Shown here in pieces: positions 25,371 through 37,011 of a stretch of 64,000 nt of DNA. The stretch is from Synanceia verrucosa (taxonomy: Eukaryota; Chordata; Actinopteri; Perciformes; Synanceiidae). The first letter of the stretch is position 1, and every line of letters begins with the position of its first letter. The notes beneath the pieces were generated by a model that saw only the letters and a list, made by a program, of their open reading frames with translations, ran no database searches and was not told the DNA's origin. Both the position numbers and the translations under genes were made by a program. The stretch covers positions 19,095,119-19,159,118 of the forward strand of contig CM056550.1 in assembly GCA_029721515.1 (NCBI GenBank). The letters run 5' to 3'.

Positions 25371-25520
25371 GAAGTGCACCGGTCCCGGAGCAAGCCCATA
25401 TTCCACCTTCCTGCTTCAAAAATCAATTTAATATGCGGTCCTCGAATAGGGGACGTATCAGATATTAAACTGATAAGAACAGATACTACATTGATCTTAA
25501 CCAAAAGGCCGAGAAGCGAT
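25371..25520 (-). ncRNA. U2 snRNA-like gene lacking the distal stem-loop (variant or pseudogene)
   Basis: U2 snRNA pairs with the intron branch site. The minus strand starts ATCGCTTCTCGGCCTTTTGG, identical to the U2 5' end. It keeps the branch-site pairing block GTAGTA (25484-25489), the stem II region (TATCAGTTTAATATCTGATA), and a near-canonical Sm site ATTTTTGA (25417-25423). It is about 150 nt long, where U2 is about 190. After GGGCTTGCTCCGG it jumps to the terminal ACCGGTGCAC, so roughly 40 nt are missing, removing stem-loop IV, the U2A'/U2B'' site. One G just before the branch-site block (GATCAAGTGTAG to GATCAATGTAG) and several bases elsewhere also differ. A partial PSE is present. I read it as a truncated variant or decayed copy. 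It is not an intact U2. Confidence 0.85.
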
Positions 25521-25569
25521 AACCCGGGATGGATCCGAGCAGTTGTTCTCACCGAGAAGTCTGCCGGAT

Positions 25570-25588
25570 AGTGATGCGTTCAGGTGAC
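25570..25588 (-). promoter_or_regulatory. Weak PSE-like box of the U2-like locus
   Basis: The minus strand reads GTCACCTGAACGCATCACT, at about -50 to -68. It matches the first half of the PSE consensus (TCACCNNNA) and not the AAARTG half. No convincing Staf or octamer site was found at -200. Confidence 0.35.
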
Positions 25589-26236
25589 ACGTGGTGAAAC
25601 TGAAACAAAGGCACCAAACGGTTCACCAGTAAGAACCGAGCAAACGGACCAAATGTGTAAATTTATAAAGAAGAGGGGTTCATACGTAGACGATATATAA
25701 AAAACTTCATAACGTTGTCTTAGTCACGTGACACTTTCTGCTCCCACAACAACAACAGTTTAGTGACAAACAGCTGCAGCACAAAAAGGACCGGAATAAT
25801 GTTGGAAAGTGTTGAAAATGATAAACATGATCAATATATTGTTGTTGTTTTTTTTTCTTTTTTGTTTTTTACAAACATCACAACAACAAAAGTAAAAGAG
25901 CTCCTACAACAGAGCGGACTGCAGGGCGCACAAACACACACGCGCATGCGCACAACGCATTCACTTACAACTACTGTCAATTACAAAACATGTCATCAGA
26001 AAAGTCTGTTATCATCTCCTCTTCGTCAGCGATTGACAACTTAGTTCCTTATCTGCTGTTCCACATTCATTTTATTGTACATGAACATGCACATCTGTTC
26101 ACACGTCCTATCCTTTGTATTGCGACCGTTGCACTGGAGTGACTGAAAAATTCTGACTGCGAAACTACAAAAGTGAAAGTAAACATATCTATTTCTTTAT
26201 GCAAATAACTTCATTTTTTAATTTCACAACTTAGGA

Positions 26237-26353
26237 AGCTCTGCATTGAATCAGAGCATCAAAAAATTGAGTTTAACTCTCAGTGATTCTCTCCACGGAA
26301 ATCTTTAGTAAAAGGCGAAAGATTTATACGATCTGAAGAGAAACCAAAGTAAT
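26237..26353 (-). ncRNA. U5 spliceosomal snRNA, near-canonical copy
   Basis: The minus strand reads TTTGGTTTCTCTTCAGATCG and then the invariant U5 block with loop 1 GCCTTTTAC (26308-26316), CCGTGGAGAG, the Sm site AATTTTTTGA and a 3' stem-loop (GCTCTG with CAGAGC). The length of about 117 nt fits U5. It is closer to textbook U5 than the copy at 24.3 kb, from which it lies about 1.94 kb away in the same orientation. PSE and Staf boxes are at the proper distances. The RNA acts in the U5 and U4/U6.U5 snRNPs and is transcribed by Pol II. The ends are inferred by alignment from memory. Confidence 0.9.
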
Positions 26354-26399
26354 CTAAATTCAACTGATGAAAAAAAAACAGCCACTTTGTCGGAGCAAC

Positions 26400-26418
26400 G
26401 TATTTCACTCCTGGTGTA
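26400..26418 (-). promoter_or_regulatory. PSE of the second U5 gene
   Basis: The minus strand reads TACACCAGGAGTGAAATAC, matching CACCNNNANTNAAA of the PSE consensus at -47 to -65. Confidence 0.65.
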
Positions 26419-26560
26419 ATTGTCCATGAATCACTAAAATGACAACACTTTTCAACAAGTCACGTTGCACACAAATAAATCAGCGATGAACGAACAAGCA
26501 TTTATTTTAAGTTACTGCTTAAAAAAAAAAAAACGTTGGTTCCTGTTTTCCAATTTTGTC

Positions 26561-26576
26561 GCAATGCATGATGGGA
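26561..26576. promoter_or_regulatory. DSE of the second U5 gene: ZNF143/Staf site
   Basis: GCAATGCATGATGGGA lies at -208 to -223 from the U5 start. It has nearly the same sequence and spacing as the Staf box of the first U5 gene. Confidence 0.7.
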
Positions 26577-26579
26577 GTG

Positions 26580-29575
26580 GACGTCGTTATTTTCGCCATT
26601 AATTCGCCTTTGTCGCTTTCTTAGAGGTCGTTATAATCAATATAAATGTAAACGCACCAGTTTGAAAACAAGACAGCAATGGCACCGGTTAAAGTTCTTC
26701 CTATTGTTTGTATTAAAAGACTCACACAGATTATTTATAAAGCACATTGTGGACCATGGAGCATGCGCATTTAATGCAAAACAGCGACTCTCTGTGGTGA
26801 AAGACCGCACTACACTGAGAGCTTTTTGCATTCCCACAAAGCAGAAAAAAAACAATCAATATTAACAGAACGAAAGCAAAATATTGCAGGTAGAGCGTAG
26901 ATAAAGGAGCTACATAAGTGATAGGACGCTGTGAAATAATTTTAAGATTCACATAATAGCATATAAAAGTAAAAAGTAAAAGTTAAGTTTTGCAAGTAAG
27001 GCATAAATAAATGTTCCAAAGCCTATGATATAATTCAAAACAATCAAATAAAAAAGTCCCGATGTGAAGTCTGTTTGGGTGAATGGTTTGGATATCACAT
27101 TGTTTATTTATCTGCTTTATTCAAGCATTTAAAAATATGTTCTCTGAACAGAATAAGGGATTTTTTTTTAATATAGCAAGTAGTCCTCTCATTATCACTA
27201 AATTAAAAGTTTGTATTCCAAATGAAATAGACATTAAATAATAATAATAACAGTTAACTACAGACTTACCTGTTTGAAGTTACATAAGTAGACAGTAAAA
27301 TCCACTTTCCAGCGCAAGTAGCTCACAAACCAGTTAAGATAAGTTCCTCTATTGGTATTTTACTTAACTTTTTATTGTACTCTACTTTGCAAGTTTATTT
27401 CTTGTACATGTAAACAGACCATATGCTAATCCACCATGATGGCTGCAGCTAGCTTAGCTGTGCTCTGCTGCAACCGGCTGAACATTAGCCTCACATCATT
27501 GTTAGCTTGACAGATAGCCTGTCCACAAATTGGGTGCTTAATTTATTTAAATTAGTAAATTTCCACCTGAAAAGTTCTTAAAAAGCGCTATGAATTTGTA
27601 TTTATACACATTTATTTTTATTTTTTTACAGCTCCCCTGCCGTTGGAACTGTTAACCATATCCAACCATATCAGGAAGGGCCCGGATGTAAAGCCACCCG
27701 TGTTACGTCATATATGCGACATAAATAAACCTGTCCTGATATGATTCCGATATTAAAGACAGAAATAAGCATACTAAAGTCACAAACATTAGTATGGTTC
27801 TGTCTGCGGAGGATTAAATAATATTAAGCCTATTGTTGAACTATTATTTCAACAACAAACAGTAACATCAACATAAAGTGCTTTTAATATGAAACTGATC
27901 TGCATTGCAAAAGTCTTGCCTCATCAGTCTCTCAAAGTCAAAGGTGTTGTTTACAGTTATTTCAGCAGAGTATTAAATGTTACACAATATTGTCCCATGA
28001 AGTAACATCAGATAACATCAACATGCATTCCATCAAATATATGAAAACATGTCTAAACAGGAAACCAGACAATCTGAGTCACATTTTCCACACAAATCCA
28101 GCCCAACCCCGTAAGCAATGACTAAATTAGAAAAGAAAACTGACTGATGTGGGTAAGTTAACCTCAGGCAGTTTCAATTATGTAGAAAGATAGGAAAATA
28201 AAATAAATGAATTAAAAAAAAAAAAAAAAAAAAACTAAATGGAAAAAAATATTTATTGGGAGGCTAGAATATATCCTACTTTTGGTACATTGATTACACC
28301 GGATGTATAACCTTTAATAAGGTTAGCTTACCTTATTTTGTCTTTACTTTATCTGCAGTAGCCATGTTAGTCCAGCAGAGGTCAGTGGTGGCGCTGCACG
28401 GAGAAAAACCCGGAACATTCGGAGGCAGCAGTTAGGTAGTTTTAGCTAATAGCTAGCTAAAAGCAGAGAGAAAATAAAGAAGTAGAACGTATATAATGGT
28501 AGTTTTAAGGTTCTTCTGAATGAAATCCATCTTAAAATAGGTTACAATGAGCTCAACGCTCTGTGGATTTACTGATTTTTGTATTTCCGTTCTCTGGTGG
28601 GTGTTTGTTGTGCTAGCTATCATAACACAGCTAACAATGCTAAGCTAACATAGCTAAACTAAGGCAATGCAGTCCTATACAGACAGTGAGAATTCTTCAC
28701 TTAGCTAAATTGTGTTGTGTTTTCTTGTTAATACATTTACTAAAAACCAAATATGATTTTTTTGTTGAACAAACTATAATAAAAAGAAATGAAGGAAAAT
28801 GTCAGTAACTTCTTCTGTGGTGCGCTAGCATCAGGATGCAGTAGCTAAGAGAGTTGGATGTAAATTGATTAAATGTAGATTTTTGATTGATGATTTCCCA
28901 GATCTGATAATATTTAATATTCTAACAAAATAATCAAATGATGCCTGGTTTATGCAGATTTGTGAGAGAACTATTGGGCAAACAGTTGATGGACCTCCAA
29001 CAGACTAGCAGAGGATGCAGAGGAGCGTCTCACCAGTCAAGAGGACTGATTCACTCCATCTTCATCACATCCTACAAGTAGGTGCTGTTATCCCACTCCA
29101 TTTAAAGGACACAAAAACTCTCAAGTAGATGAACAGACGGTGACATGATGATGCCTTCTCCCTTCAAACAAGCATCTGTTGCAAACATCTGTCCAGGAGA
29201 CCAGAGTGAAAGACGTTAATATAGTAAAATACATCAACTGTGATTTTTGGTTGCTAACTACAGTTTCTTTGGTCTCCTCCTTATGCAGACAATGGCATTA
29301 AGTTCCCTCCTGGGTGCTTTGTACAGCAGCCCACTGCTCCTTTACAGGATGGGTTAAAATGCAGAGAACCAATTTTGTACATGTATGTACCTGTATGTAT
29401 GTATATGACAATAAAAATGATTCTTCTTCTTCTTCTAGTTTGGACACGAGAGGCCACCATTGTCTTCTTGTACTCGTATCGGCCTTGTGAACCTGCTGGT
29501 AGGTGTAGTAGCTTCTATCCCACATCCCATTCAGTTGGCTGATATCATTTGAAACAAGTTCAGTCTCAGTGTGCC
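26580..29575. other. Intergenic region between U5 cluster and sialyltransferase gene
   Basis: No gene is supported. The stretch is AT-rich, with poly-A at 28214-28234 and a possible LINE-like tail ending in GACAATAAAAATGATTCTTC near 29407-29440. Part of it (about 29200-29575) may be sialyltransferase 3'UTR. Confidence 0.5.
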
Positions 29576-32500
29576 TCAATGTGGCTTTTCTGTCCCTGTT
29601 TCCGACTCTGTTCTTTGATACAACTTCAGTATTTTACTGTCATGTAGTTTTTTCCACGTGTTCATCTCCAGGATGTAGTCGTGGTTGGCATAGAAAACAA
29701 CACGGGTTTTAATGTGCTTCTCGAAGTAGTAGTTTGAGTATTTCTTGTAGTCCTTAGTCATGAATCCATATGCGCTCACCTGGGAACAACAAAAACAGAT
29801 CAGGGACAATAGAGAATAACACATGTTTTGAAAATATTTAGATGAATGAAAAGTTTGATGTTTTAATAAATATGCTCATTTAAATTAGATGAGAATATCA
29901 GTCACTCTCAGCCAGCAGATAATTAGCTTAGCTGAGCATAAAGTCTAAACTTCTGCTGTCTGTATAAGTCATAGTATGCATATGTAAAATTTATAGAAGT
30001 GTTGATACTTACAGCACAGGTGACAGTTTAAGTAAAATTAACTCACAGTGTCACAAGTGTGTAGCGCCAGGAAGAGAGTGAATGCCCCATTGGTTGGTCT
30101 GACTATTGCCCAGTATGAAGCATTCAGATGACGAGAATTCAAGAACCTGCAGGACACAAACAGTGTTGAATAATGCGTTTATTGTTATTATATGTAATGT
30201 TAGCAGAGTTTTTTAGTCATTGTTAGTAGTTTGTGAGAGGAGGTTGACCTGTTTCGAACATATCTGAGGAAATCCTGGTGTAGAACATAGAAGCGGGTCT
30301 CATTGAACTTCCCTGCGTAGTACGTCAGTGGGCTGTGGGGTAGAACACAACGTAAAAAACTGTTTTCTTTTCCGTGCAACAGATACACAGTCAATACTCT
30401 TAGCTGCAGCTGGAGGCAAATTTTAGGGGTTTCAGGATTAAAGGAATAATTCACAAAATAGCCGTAAGTATGTCAATTACCCCTGTTTTTACAGGTAACG
30501 CTTGCAGAATAATCCAAGACTGTTTGATACACTTGTATGACTACTACTTCACAAACACACACCTCTTCACTAAAACTGAAACCTTTTCAGTCAAACAGTC
30601 CCACACTAGCTGTCGGTCTACAAAGGAGCACTTATTACCACTAATTTAGTAACTAGTGAGAAAAATTACTTTAAAAATAAGTTCCTTCTATGTCAGATAT
30701 TAAACTGGCAACATTTGCAGGTCTGGATATAGTGTGCATGTGTTTTTGTGCATGCATGTTACTATTAATATATAGACATATAGATTTGATATTCACCTCC
30801 GGTTTTTATAATGTCCGTCAGCGATCCTTTCCCCTTTCAGAAGACCCATGAGCCAATTGAAATCCCTCATCCCCTCAGGAATCATCACGTATTTTATACC
30901 CTAGCAGAAGGATGACAGATGGGTGAGTGTGTGTGGATATAAGACATTACAACAGTACATATTCCATGTGAGTACCTCATCGTTAGGAACAGATGTGTAT
31001 CCGTGCTTCCTGAACAAATATGGCGACGTATTGATGGAGTGGGCCGTGTGAACGTACACCGATGTTCTGTTTCCCACGTCTTCCTCGTTGCCTTTGATGA
31101 TGGCGCCGTTCATCCTGCCGTACAAACAGATCCAAACAATCTCTGACGAGCCATTACATTTATTTGGAGAATGATTACTAAACTGAGCATTCATTGCTGT
31201 GGAAGAACAAATTCCTGCTGCTTCAACCTGCACGCTGCCCTGCTGTGATTAACGATGTGCTGTCTTTACTTTGCAAATAGTTGTTTGCTGCTAAATTTAT
31301 GGTCTGAATCCTATACAGAGAACTTTTAAACATCCTGGAGCTGCTTCCTTGATGACCCACACTGAGCAAATATTTTGGCTCTGCTGCTCAGATGACAATT
31401 GGACAATTGGAGTACATTGATTAAAAAACCAAATAATAGCTTTAAATCCTCTTTGCTGTCTGCCCTTTCAAATATCTAACAGGAGAAGATGATGTGAGGC
31501 TTTGTGACAGCCCAGAAGGGCTTTAATGTTAACACATTTTACAGCTGGTGTGCATAAATCATGTCCACATGGTGTCCCTGCCATAACTAAATATTCTGTT
31601 GGCAAATACAGAGAATGGTTAGCGCTGCTGATACCACCTCTGACACATGGAGGGAAAGACAATAAAACTGACATGGGGATGTTTGATTCTGTCCACCTGT
31701 GGCCAAACAAAACAAAATCAGCAGTTCATTTTTCTCACCGAAAAACGTAATCATGAGCATCGATTTCTTCCCCCATTTTAGAGCCGTTGAGGATCCCTGC
31801 AGTGCCGACCACAGCACAGCTAATGCATCCATTACTGCCTGGCTTTGGGCGGAGTAGTGGCTCTTTTGGCTTAGGGATCAACTTCACCGACGCCATCACC
31901 TCTAAAAAAAAAAGTCAAATACATAATCTGCTTTAAGATGCAAACAGTAGGTTGCTTAGGCAGCTATAATCACGAAGAACTTCATGATGCCATATGTATT
32001 GCAATACTTGAGCCATGATACGATATTTGCGATATTGTGATATATTGCAGTATTCTACATAGTTCATTGATAAATTTGTATATTGCATATTTGTATATAT
32101 AGTATGTATAAGTATATATATATCAGTACATAGATATGCACATATATTTATAAACACATATATACATACGTATACACATACACATACGTATATACTAGGG
32201 CTGTCGAAGTTACCGCGTCAGTGCGATCAATCGGCCCGAAACAATAAAAAACAAAATACAGTTTAAGAAAAATCAATATTATGTCAGAAGAAAAAGTATC
32301 GCAATATATATTGCCATATCAATATTTTTTCCCACCCCTAATTTTTTTATTGTTGCAGCGTTTTAAATGAACCTACAGAGAATTATCACCTGATCCTGAG
32401 ATTTATAGTAAGTTTAAGGTTATAGATGAAAACTGAAAGCTGAAAGGAGAGTTAATATTGGATGGTAAATTCATTAAATATACATCAGTGCAGCTTTAAT

Positions 32501-35215
32501 CAATCAACTGGTGTCATATAAGACCTCACGTCCTGAAATGTGACAACATGTGGTCTACATTCACATCATAATTAAGCAGTTCATGCAAATATATTTTCCT
32601 ACTTACAGTTAAAAACGTGTTGGGACAGAAATCCGACATTATTTCTATAAATATTTTGTTCCAAACCGTTATTTATCGACTGACCCTTAATTCTCATGTT
32701 GTTGTGACTCCTGTAATGACATTTAATTGCATTATTAGGAGTCAGCAGATGTTTATGCTGTACACGTTTGTCGTGAGAAGATTCATATTATTATTATTAT
32801 TATTATTATTACTATTACAGCACTGTATTAGTCTTCTCTCTCGGCTGAAATAATTTACTTTGGAGATTAATTTATTTAACAATGGTGGAAAAACTATTGT
32901 GAGGATTTACTTGATTAAAAGTAGAAATATTACTGTCACAAAAGCACTCATTATATACAGAGGTCTTGAGGAGGTTTTTGTATCTGATTGCAGGCTGGTT
33001 TGAGATATTATCCTGCACACCTGTAATCATGTGGGACTGTTTCAACACTGGATTGTGTGTCTAGGCGGTTATTAAATCCTATTAGTGGAGTTAAAATCAG
33101 ACCTACAGCAAACATGCCACTCACTTCCACACTACTGTACTGTAGTACTGTTACTTTAAAGTACTGTATTCAAGATACTCCTTTCAGTTCAGACGGTAAA
33201 AGCTATAAAAGCCTTATAAGTGCAAAATCTAAACTATAAATCTGCAGTAGTTTAATTGTTCTCCATCTGGGGGCAGAGGATCAGCATGACATTAAGATTT
33301 ATATAAAGTGGGTTCAGGTTGCACAAAGTCATTTTGTCCATTGTTAATATAAAAATTTCTACTGGAGCAGCCTTAATAGTGCTCTCCCAGAAGGAAATGC
33401 GGAAAAAAAATAACTACGATTTGTGGTCACTTTGGCAGATGTTGCAGCTGTGATATATATGTAATATTTGATTTAAAAAGGTATTTGAAAACTCATTTCC
33501 CCTTAACGTCATTTAAAATCTGACACTTGTGTGCCATGGAGAAGATCGAGATTAGACAGCAAAACAAATCTGGACAAAAAGTGTTGATTTGTGGTGAAAG
33601 TGTCCTCTACTCTACCTCTGATAAAACAAGAATGGAACAAGGTAAAAACAAAAATTTTTTTCATGATGAAATAGAGAGTCTCTTCTTTCATTTGAGCTGT
33701 TCAGTGTTTTCAGAGACATAGTACAAAATATTCTGTGCATCATAAAAGATGACTCAAAATGGACAAAAACCCTGGAACAAAGGCAGTTTCGTTTTTGGCA
33801 CTCAAAGAGTTAACAGTTAGCCATATTGGGATCAATTTGATAAACTGTGGCACCTTAAAAAAGTGGAACAGAAATGTGTCCGTTACCCCTGGATGGCTGC
33901 AGTTAGGTGAGTTTCATGAGAATTACTATAAATCTGTTGTAACCGTCTCACCATGGAAACACCTACCGTCATACTTGTACTCCATAAATCCGAAAGGGTT
34001 GTTAAAATGTGAGAGCCGGTTCCACTCGCTCATGGTGATGTTGCTGTGCATATACAAACGTATGTTGGGAATGAAAGCCTTCTTGAAGCTCTTGTCCTCA
34101 GAGTTTCGCAGAGACTGGGCACACGTCTGACAATAAACAGTAACATATCATTAAATAACTGAATAAATCAAAGGTTCCACACTGTTCATCCTGCCTGTGT
34201 CACTGGAAACTGAATTTGAGTAACTAATATTTAAATGCATATTGTTTAACTTGAATATTTGTATTAATAATCTAAATCTGAATAGCATTTTTTGATATTC
34301 ATTTGGAATTTTATTCAGTTGCTGTGACACTGTATTTGACTGAAAATTGAACTCACTTCCTTTAAGACATGAGCTTTTTTATGCCCTGTTTTTACTATTT
34401 TAAGTGTTGTATGAAGTGTTTTTATGTACCTCCAGAGTATTTAGTATTTTATTATTCTTATTATTATTAACTCTTTGTACTTCCACATTCAGTTAATGTT
34501 AATTTCATTTTGAGTGAGACACATCTGGATGTTGAGGAAGCACAGTTTTCAGCTGATCTGACTGTGTTGTGTTTTTTTTCTGCTCATTTAATCACAGAGC
34601 AGAAGCCAGGAAGGATATTTCAAAACTGAGTTGAGTGCAGTAATAACTTCAGCTAACAGAAAGTCCCATGAACGTCACACCAAAAGCACACAACTGAGCA
34701 TGTGGCTGTGCAGATAACCCACTAAGTTAATACTTTTATTATCTCATCTTGTCACAGCATGCTTACCGTCTGCCTGGGTGAAGCATCCTGGTCGTAAATA
34801 TCCTCAAAATCCCACAGAGGAAGCTTCTTGAAGGATTTTCTGTAGAGGATGGGCATGGGCGTCTCAGCCTCAGCGCCGGGCCTAGAGCGCCTCATGCCAT
34901 CACTTTTTAGCTTTGTCTCTGAGTTTCTTTTTGTAGAATTATCTACTTCTGCTGTGTTCGTAAACACAGCAGATAGTAGAGTTGAGATTCCCCTTTCTTC
35001 ACCTCTGAGACTTGAGAAACCGGCCCAGCTGATGTGATGACAGAGCGAGAATTAGCAAAATATTACAGACTTCTGTCTTTCCCTTTAAGTCCACCTAGAC
35101 TGAATGCGACTTACCTGCCGCGGCTTGACAAATGAACCTGTGAAAAAAGAAAAAGCACAATGCAAACTGAGACGACAAGAAGCAGAAAAAAATCCCTGGA
35201 GGTGTGGACGGCCAT
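29576..35215 (-). CDS. st6galnac1: GalNAc alpha-2,6-sialyltransferase, ST6GALNAC1/2 type (complete, divergent motifs)
   Basis: Family members add sialic acid to GalNAc of O-glycans (sialyl-Tn synthesis) in the Golgi. Nine coding exons on the minus strand join in phase: 35215-35115, 35028-34767, 34126-33967, 31901-31739, 31114-30976, 30900-30797, 30332-30249, 30146-30047 and 29779-29576. They give 438 residues. There is a short cytosolic N-terminus and a type II anchor at about residues 9-27 (FFLLLVVSVCIVLFLF). A stem follows, then sialylmotif L from Cys200 (CISCAVVG...DAHDYVFR) and motif S at about 353-371 (RPTNGAF...ALHTCD), and the C-terminus has the family ending ILKLYQR. The segments FGFMEYKY and LHQDFLRYVRNRFLNS look closer to ST6GALNAC1 than ST6GALNAC2. 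Two usually conserved positions differ: Asn in motif L (GNGG to GTAG) and His of motif VS (SDHYFE to SNYYFE). The neighbours match human 17q25. The family is certain, but the paralogue symbol is tentative. Confidence 0.88.
31960..32340 (-). repeat. Dispersed ATTGCGATA-type repeat, in sialyltransferase intron 3
   Basis: In reverse it matches 58529-58925: AGGGGTGGGAAAAAATATTG, GCGATACTTTTTCTTCTGAC, a CGGTAACTTCGACAGCCC block, then TATAC-rich DNA and a TATTGCAATACATA segment. A plus-strand fragment is at 10430-10515. This is a non-coding element of unknown class. The two long copies lie in introns in opposite orientation. Confidence 0.65.
33503..33813. mobile_element. piggyBac-like MITE, partly deleted copy
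   Basis: Sequence from about 33530 to the TTAA at 33810-33813 matches, in reverse, the longer copy at 49777-50249. It includes the terminus CACTCAAAGAGTTAA. The other terminal section is missing or replaced. Confidence 0.65.
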
Positions 35216-35636
35216 CCCTAAGAAGTGCACGCTTTGCTGTTCAATTAAATACTGATAAGTGTTTGTTTTCTCTCCTGGTTTTTGTGCCCAGGAGGAAAAA
35301 AGTCACCAGGAGTATGTGACATCTGGTTCATGCCATGAGATTAGTTAGTGGGCAGGGCAAAGTTTACACATTAGCAATAAAACAATAACTGCACACACGC
35401 TTTCACAATGGTACATCCGCTGGTTTATTACGCACAAGCCACTTTTTTCCCTGTTACTGATTCAACCATACAATTGTATTTAAAAAAGTTATGGCAAATT
35501 TACTTTTTTAACATTTCATTACAATATAAAACTAACAGAAACAATAGTCCTTCATCCCCTTTATTTACATATGAGAGCTAGAAAATCCTGCAGCTGCTTT
35601 GGTTTAGTCTTCATGTGGTCCACAGGTGGATGGGAC

Positions 35637-36905
35637 ACAGGGCTGGGTATCTGTACTCAAGTATCGACCGAAATAACCCAGAACCATTAGTACAGTAGTG
35701 AAAGTTCTTCAGTCAATACCTGCATTGATTATTTTGGTTTTCAGATCTCAAAACAAATAACTATTTGTGTGGTTTTGCTCACACACGAGCAGAATTGGTG
35801 ATTGGAAGATCGCAACAAATCTGAGTGTCATTCGTCCATTTGTTTTTAAAAAACAAAACCGAACCTAAAAAAACGAATTAAAGACTTGTTTAAGCAGTAT
35901 TTGTTTCCAAAACGAAAAAAAAAAGAAAAAAAATGGATAACGATTTGCTCTTCCAATTTCCGATTTTGGGCACAAATGGAAAAAGGAAAAAAGGGATAAG
36001 GGGCGATTCTGGCTGACAGGAGCGTTTCTGTTTCCACAAAACTTTACCGAAGAACATCATTAATGAAACTTGTGGGAAAAAGGAAATGTCCCTGTCCATT
36101 TTTTTATGTATTTTACTGTAAATGTGAGTGACAATATTTATAAATTAATGGATATATAACCTTCCAAAACACAATAACAAAGCCTCTTCTGCTGTCTCTG
36201 AAGATGGATTTTTGTCAGAAACTTATTTTTGGACTGAGTACCTGTAGTATTACCAAACATATTTACTGTGTGTACACAACTTGCTGCATAAATAGAAATA
36301 TGAGAATTGGATGAAGTGCTTGGAATGCTTGTTAACCAGTTTTTTCCATTATCCATTTGTAAATCAGAAAAACAAGTCGTTATCCATTTTTTCATTTTGG
36401 TTTTGGGAATAAATATTGAGAAAACAAGTTTTTTGTTTTTTTTAGTTTGGGTTTTGTTTTGAAAAATAAATAAACGAATGATACACGGGATCTCTGCGGC
36501 TAGCAGCTAACGGTGCTAAGAATGGCTACAGTGCTGACAGAGTTAACAAGGCTAAAGCTAGTGATCGATTGCAGGATCACGTCACGTGAAATTCCATCTC
36601 GTCAGGCTTCAAGTAACGCGTTTGTGGCCGATCAGCATCGTATCGAGGCAACAACAATGGCGGCTCCTGAAGAGGATAATGCAACAGAGAGTATTTTATA
36701 TTTTGACAAGGAGAAAAAAAAGAACGGCATCGTAGGCTTTTCTCACTCTTCTGGGTCGGGTGACGCCATTATCAGTGGCAAACGCTGTACGAGCGCCGTG
36801 CAGAAAAGCTCACATCCTATTGAATAAAGTACTGAGTATTAATATCCGTGTCGCTTCACTAGCACGGTACTGGCATCGTGATTTTCTAAAGGATGCCCAG
36901 CCCCC
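35637..36905. mobile_element. DNA transposon remnant with GGGCTGGGTAT ends, carrying an inner insertion
   Basis: The left end, CAGGGCTGGGTATCTGTACT (35639 on), pairs imperfectly with the complement of GGATGCCCAGCCCCC at about 36891-36905. A frame of about 104 codons runs from about 36513 to 36827 (plus). It has no family I recognise and could be a decayed transposase N-terminus. A related GGCTGAGTACCGAACTTCAG piece is at 55565. A hAT-like origin is only a guess. Confidence 0.45.
35825..36486. mobile_element. Foldback element with long terminal inverted repeats
   Basis: The left arm (35825-~36000, starting GTGTCATTCGTCCATTTG) aligns with the reverse complement of the right arm (~36310-36486, ending AACGAATGATACAC) for about 150 bases. 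Shared blocks include CAAAAC(C)GAACCTAAAAAAA, ACTTGTTT and AATGGATAACGA. It lies inside the GGGCTGGG element. Confidence 0.7.
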
Positions 36906-37011
36906 AATCAAAACAAAGTAGATCATATTAAAAAACAAATGAGAGCGGAGTGTACAGCTGAATACTGTGAACAAGTATTTGGTGTACTGCAGCAGTCCTT
37001 CAGGTAGAGCC

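Noticed and set aside
27260..27275. ACTTACCTG, like the U1 snRNA 5' end
   Set aside because: Nothing after it resembles U1. It is a chance match.
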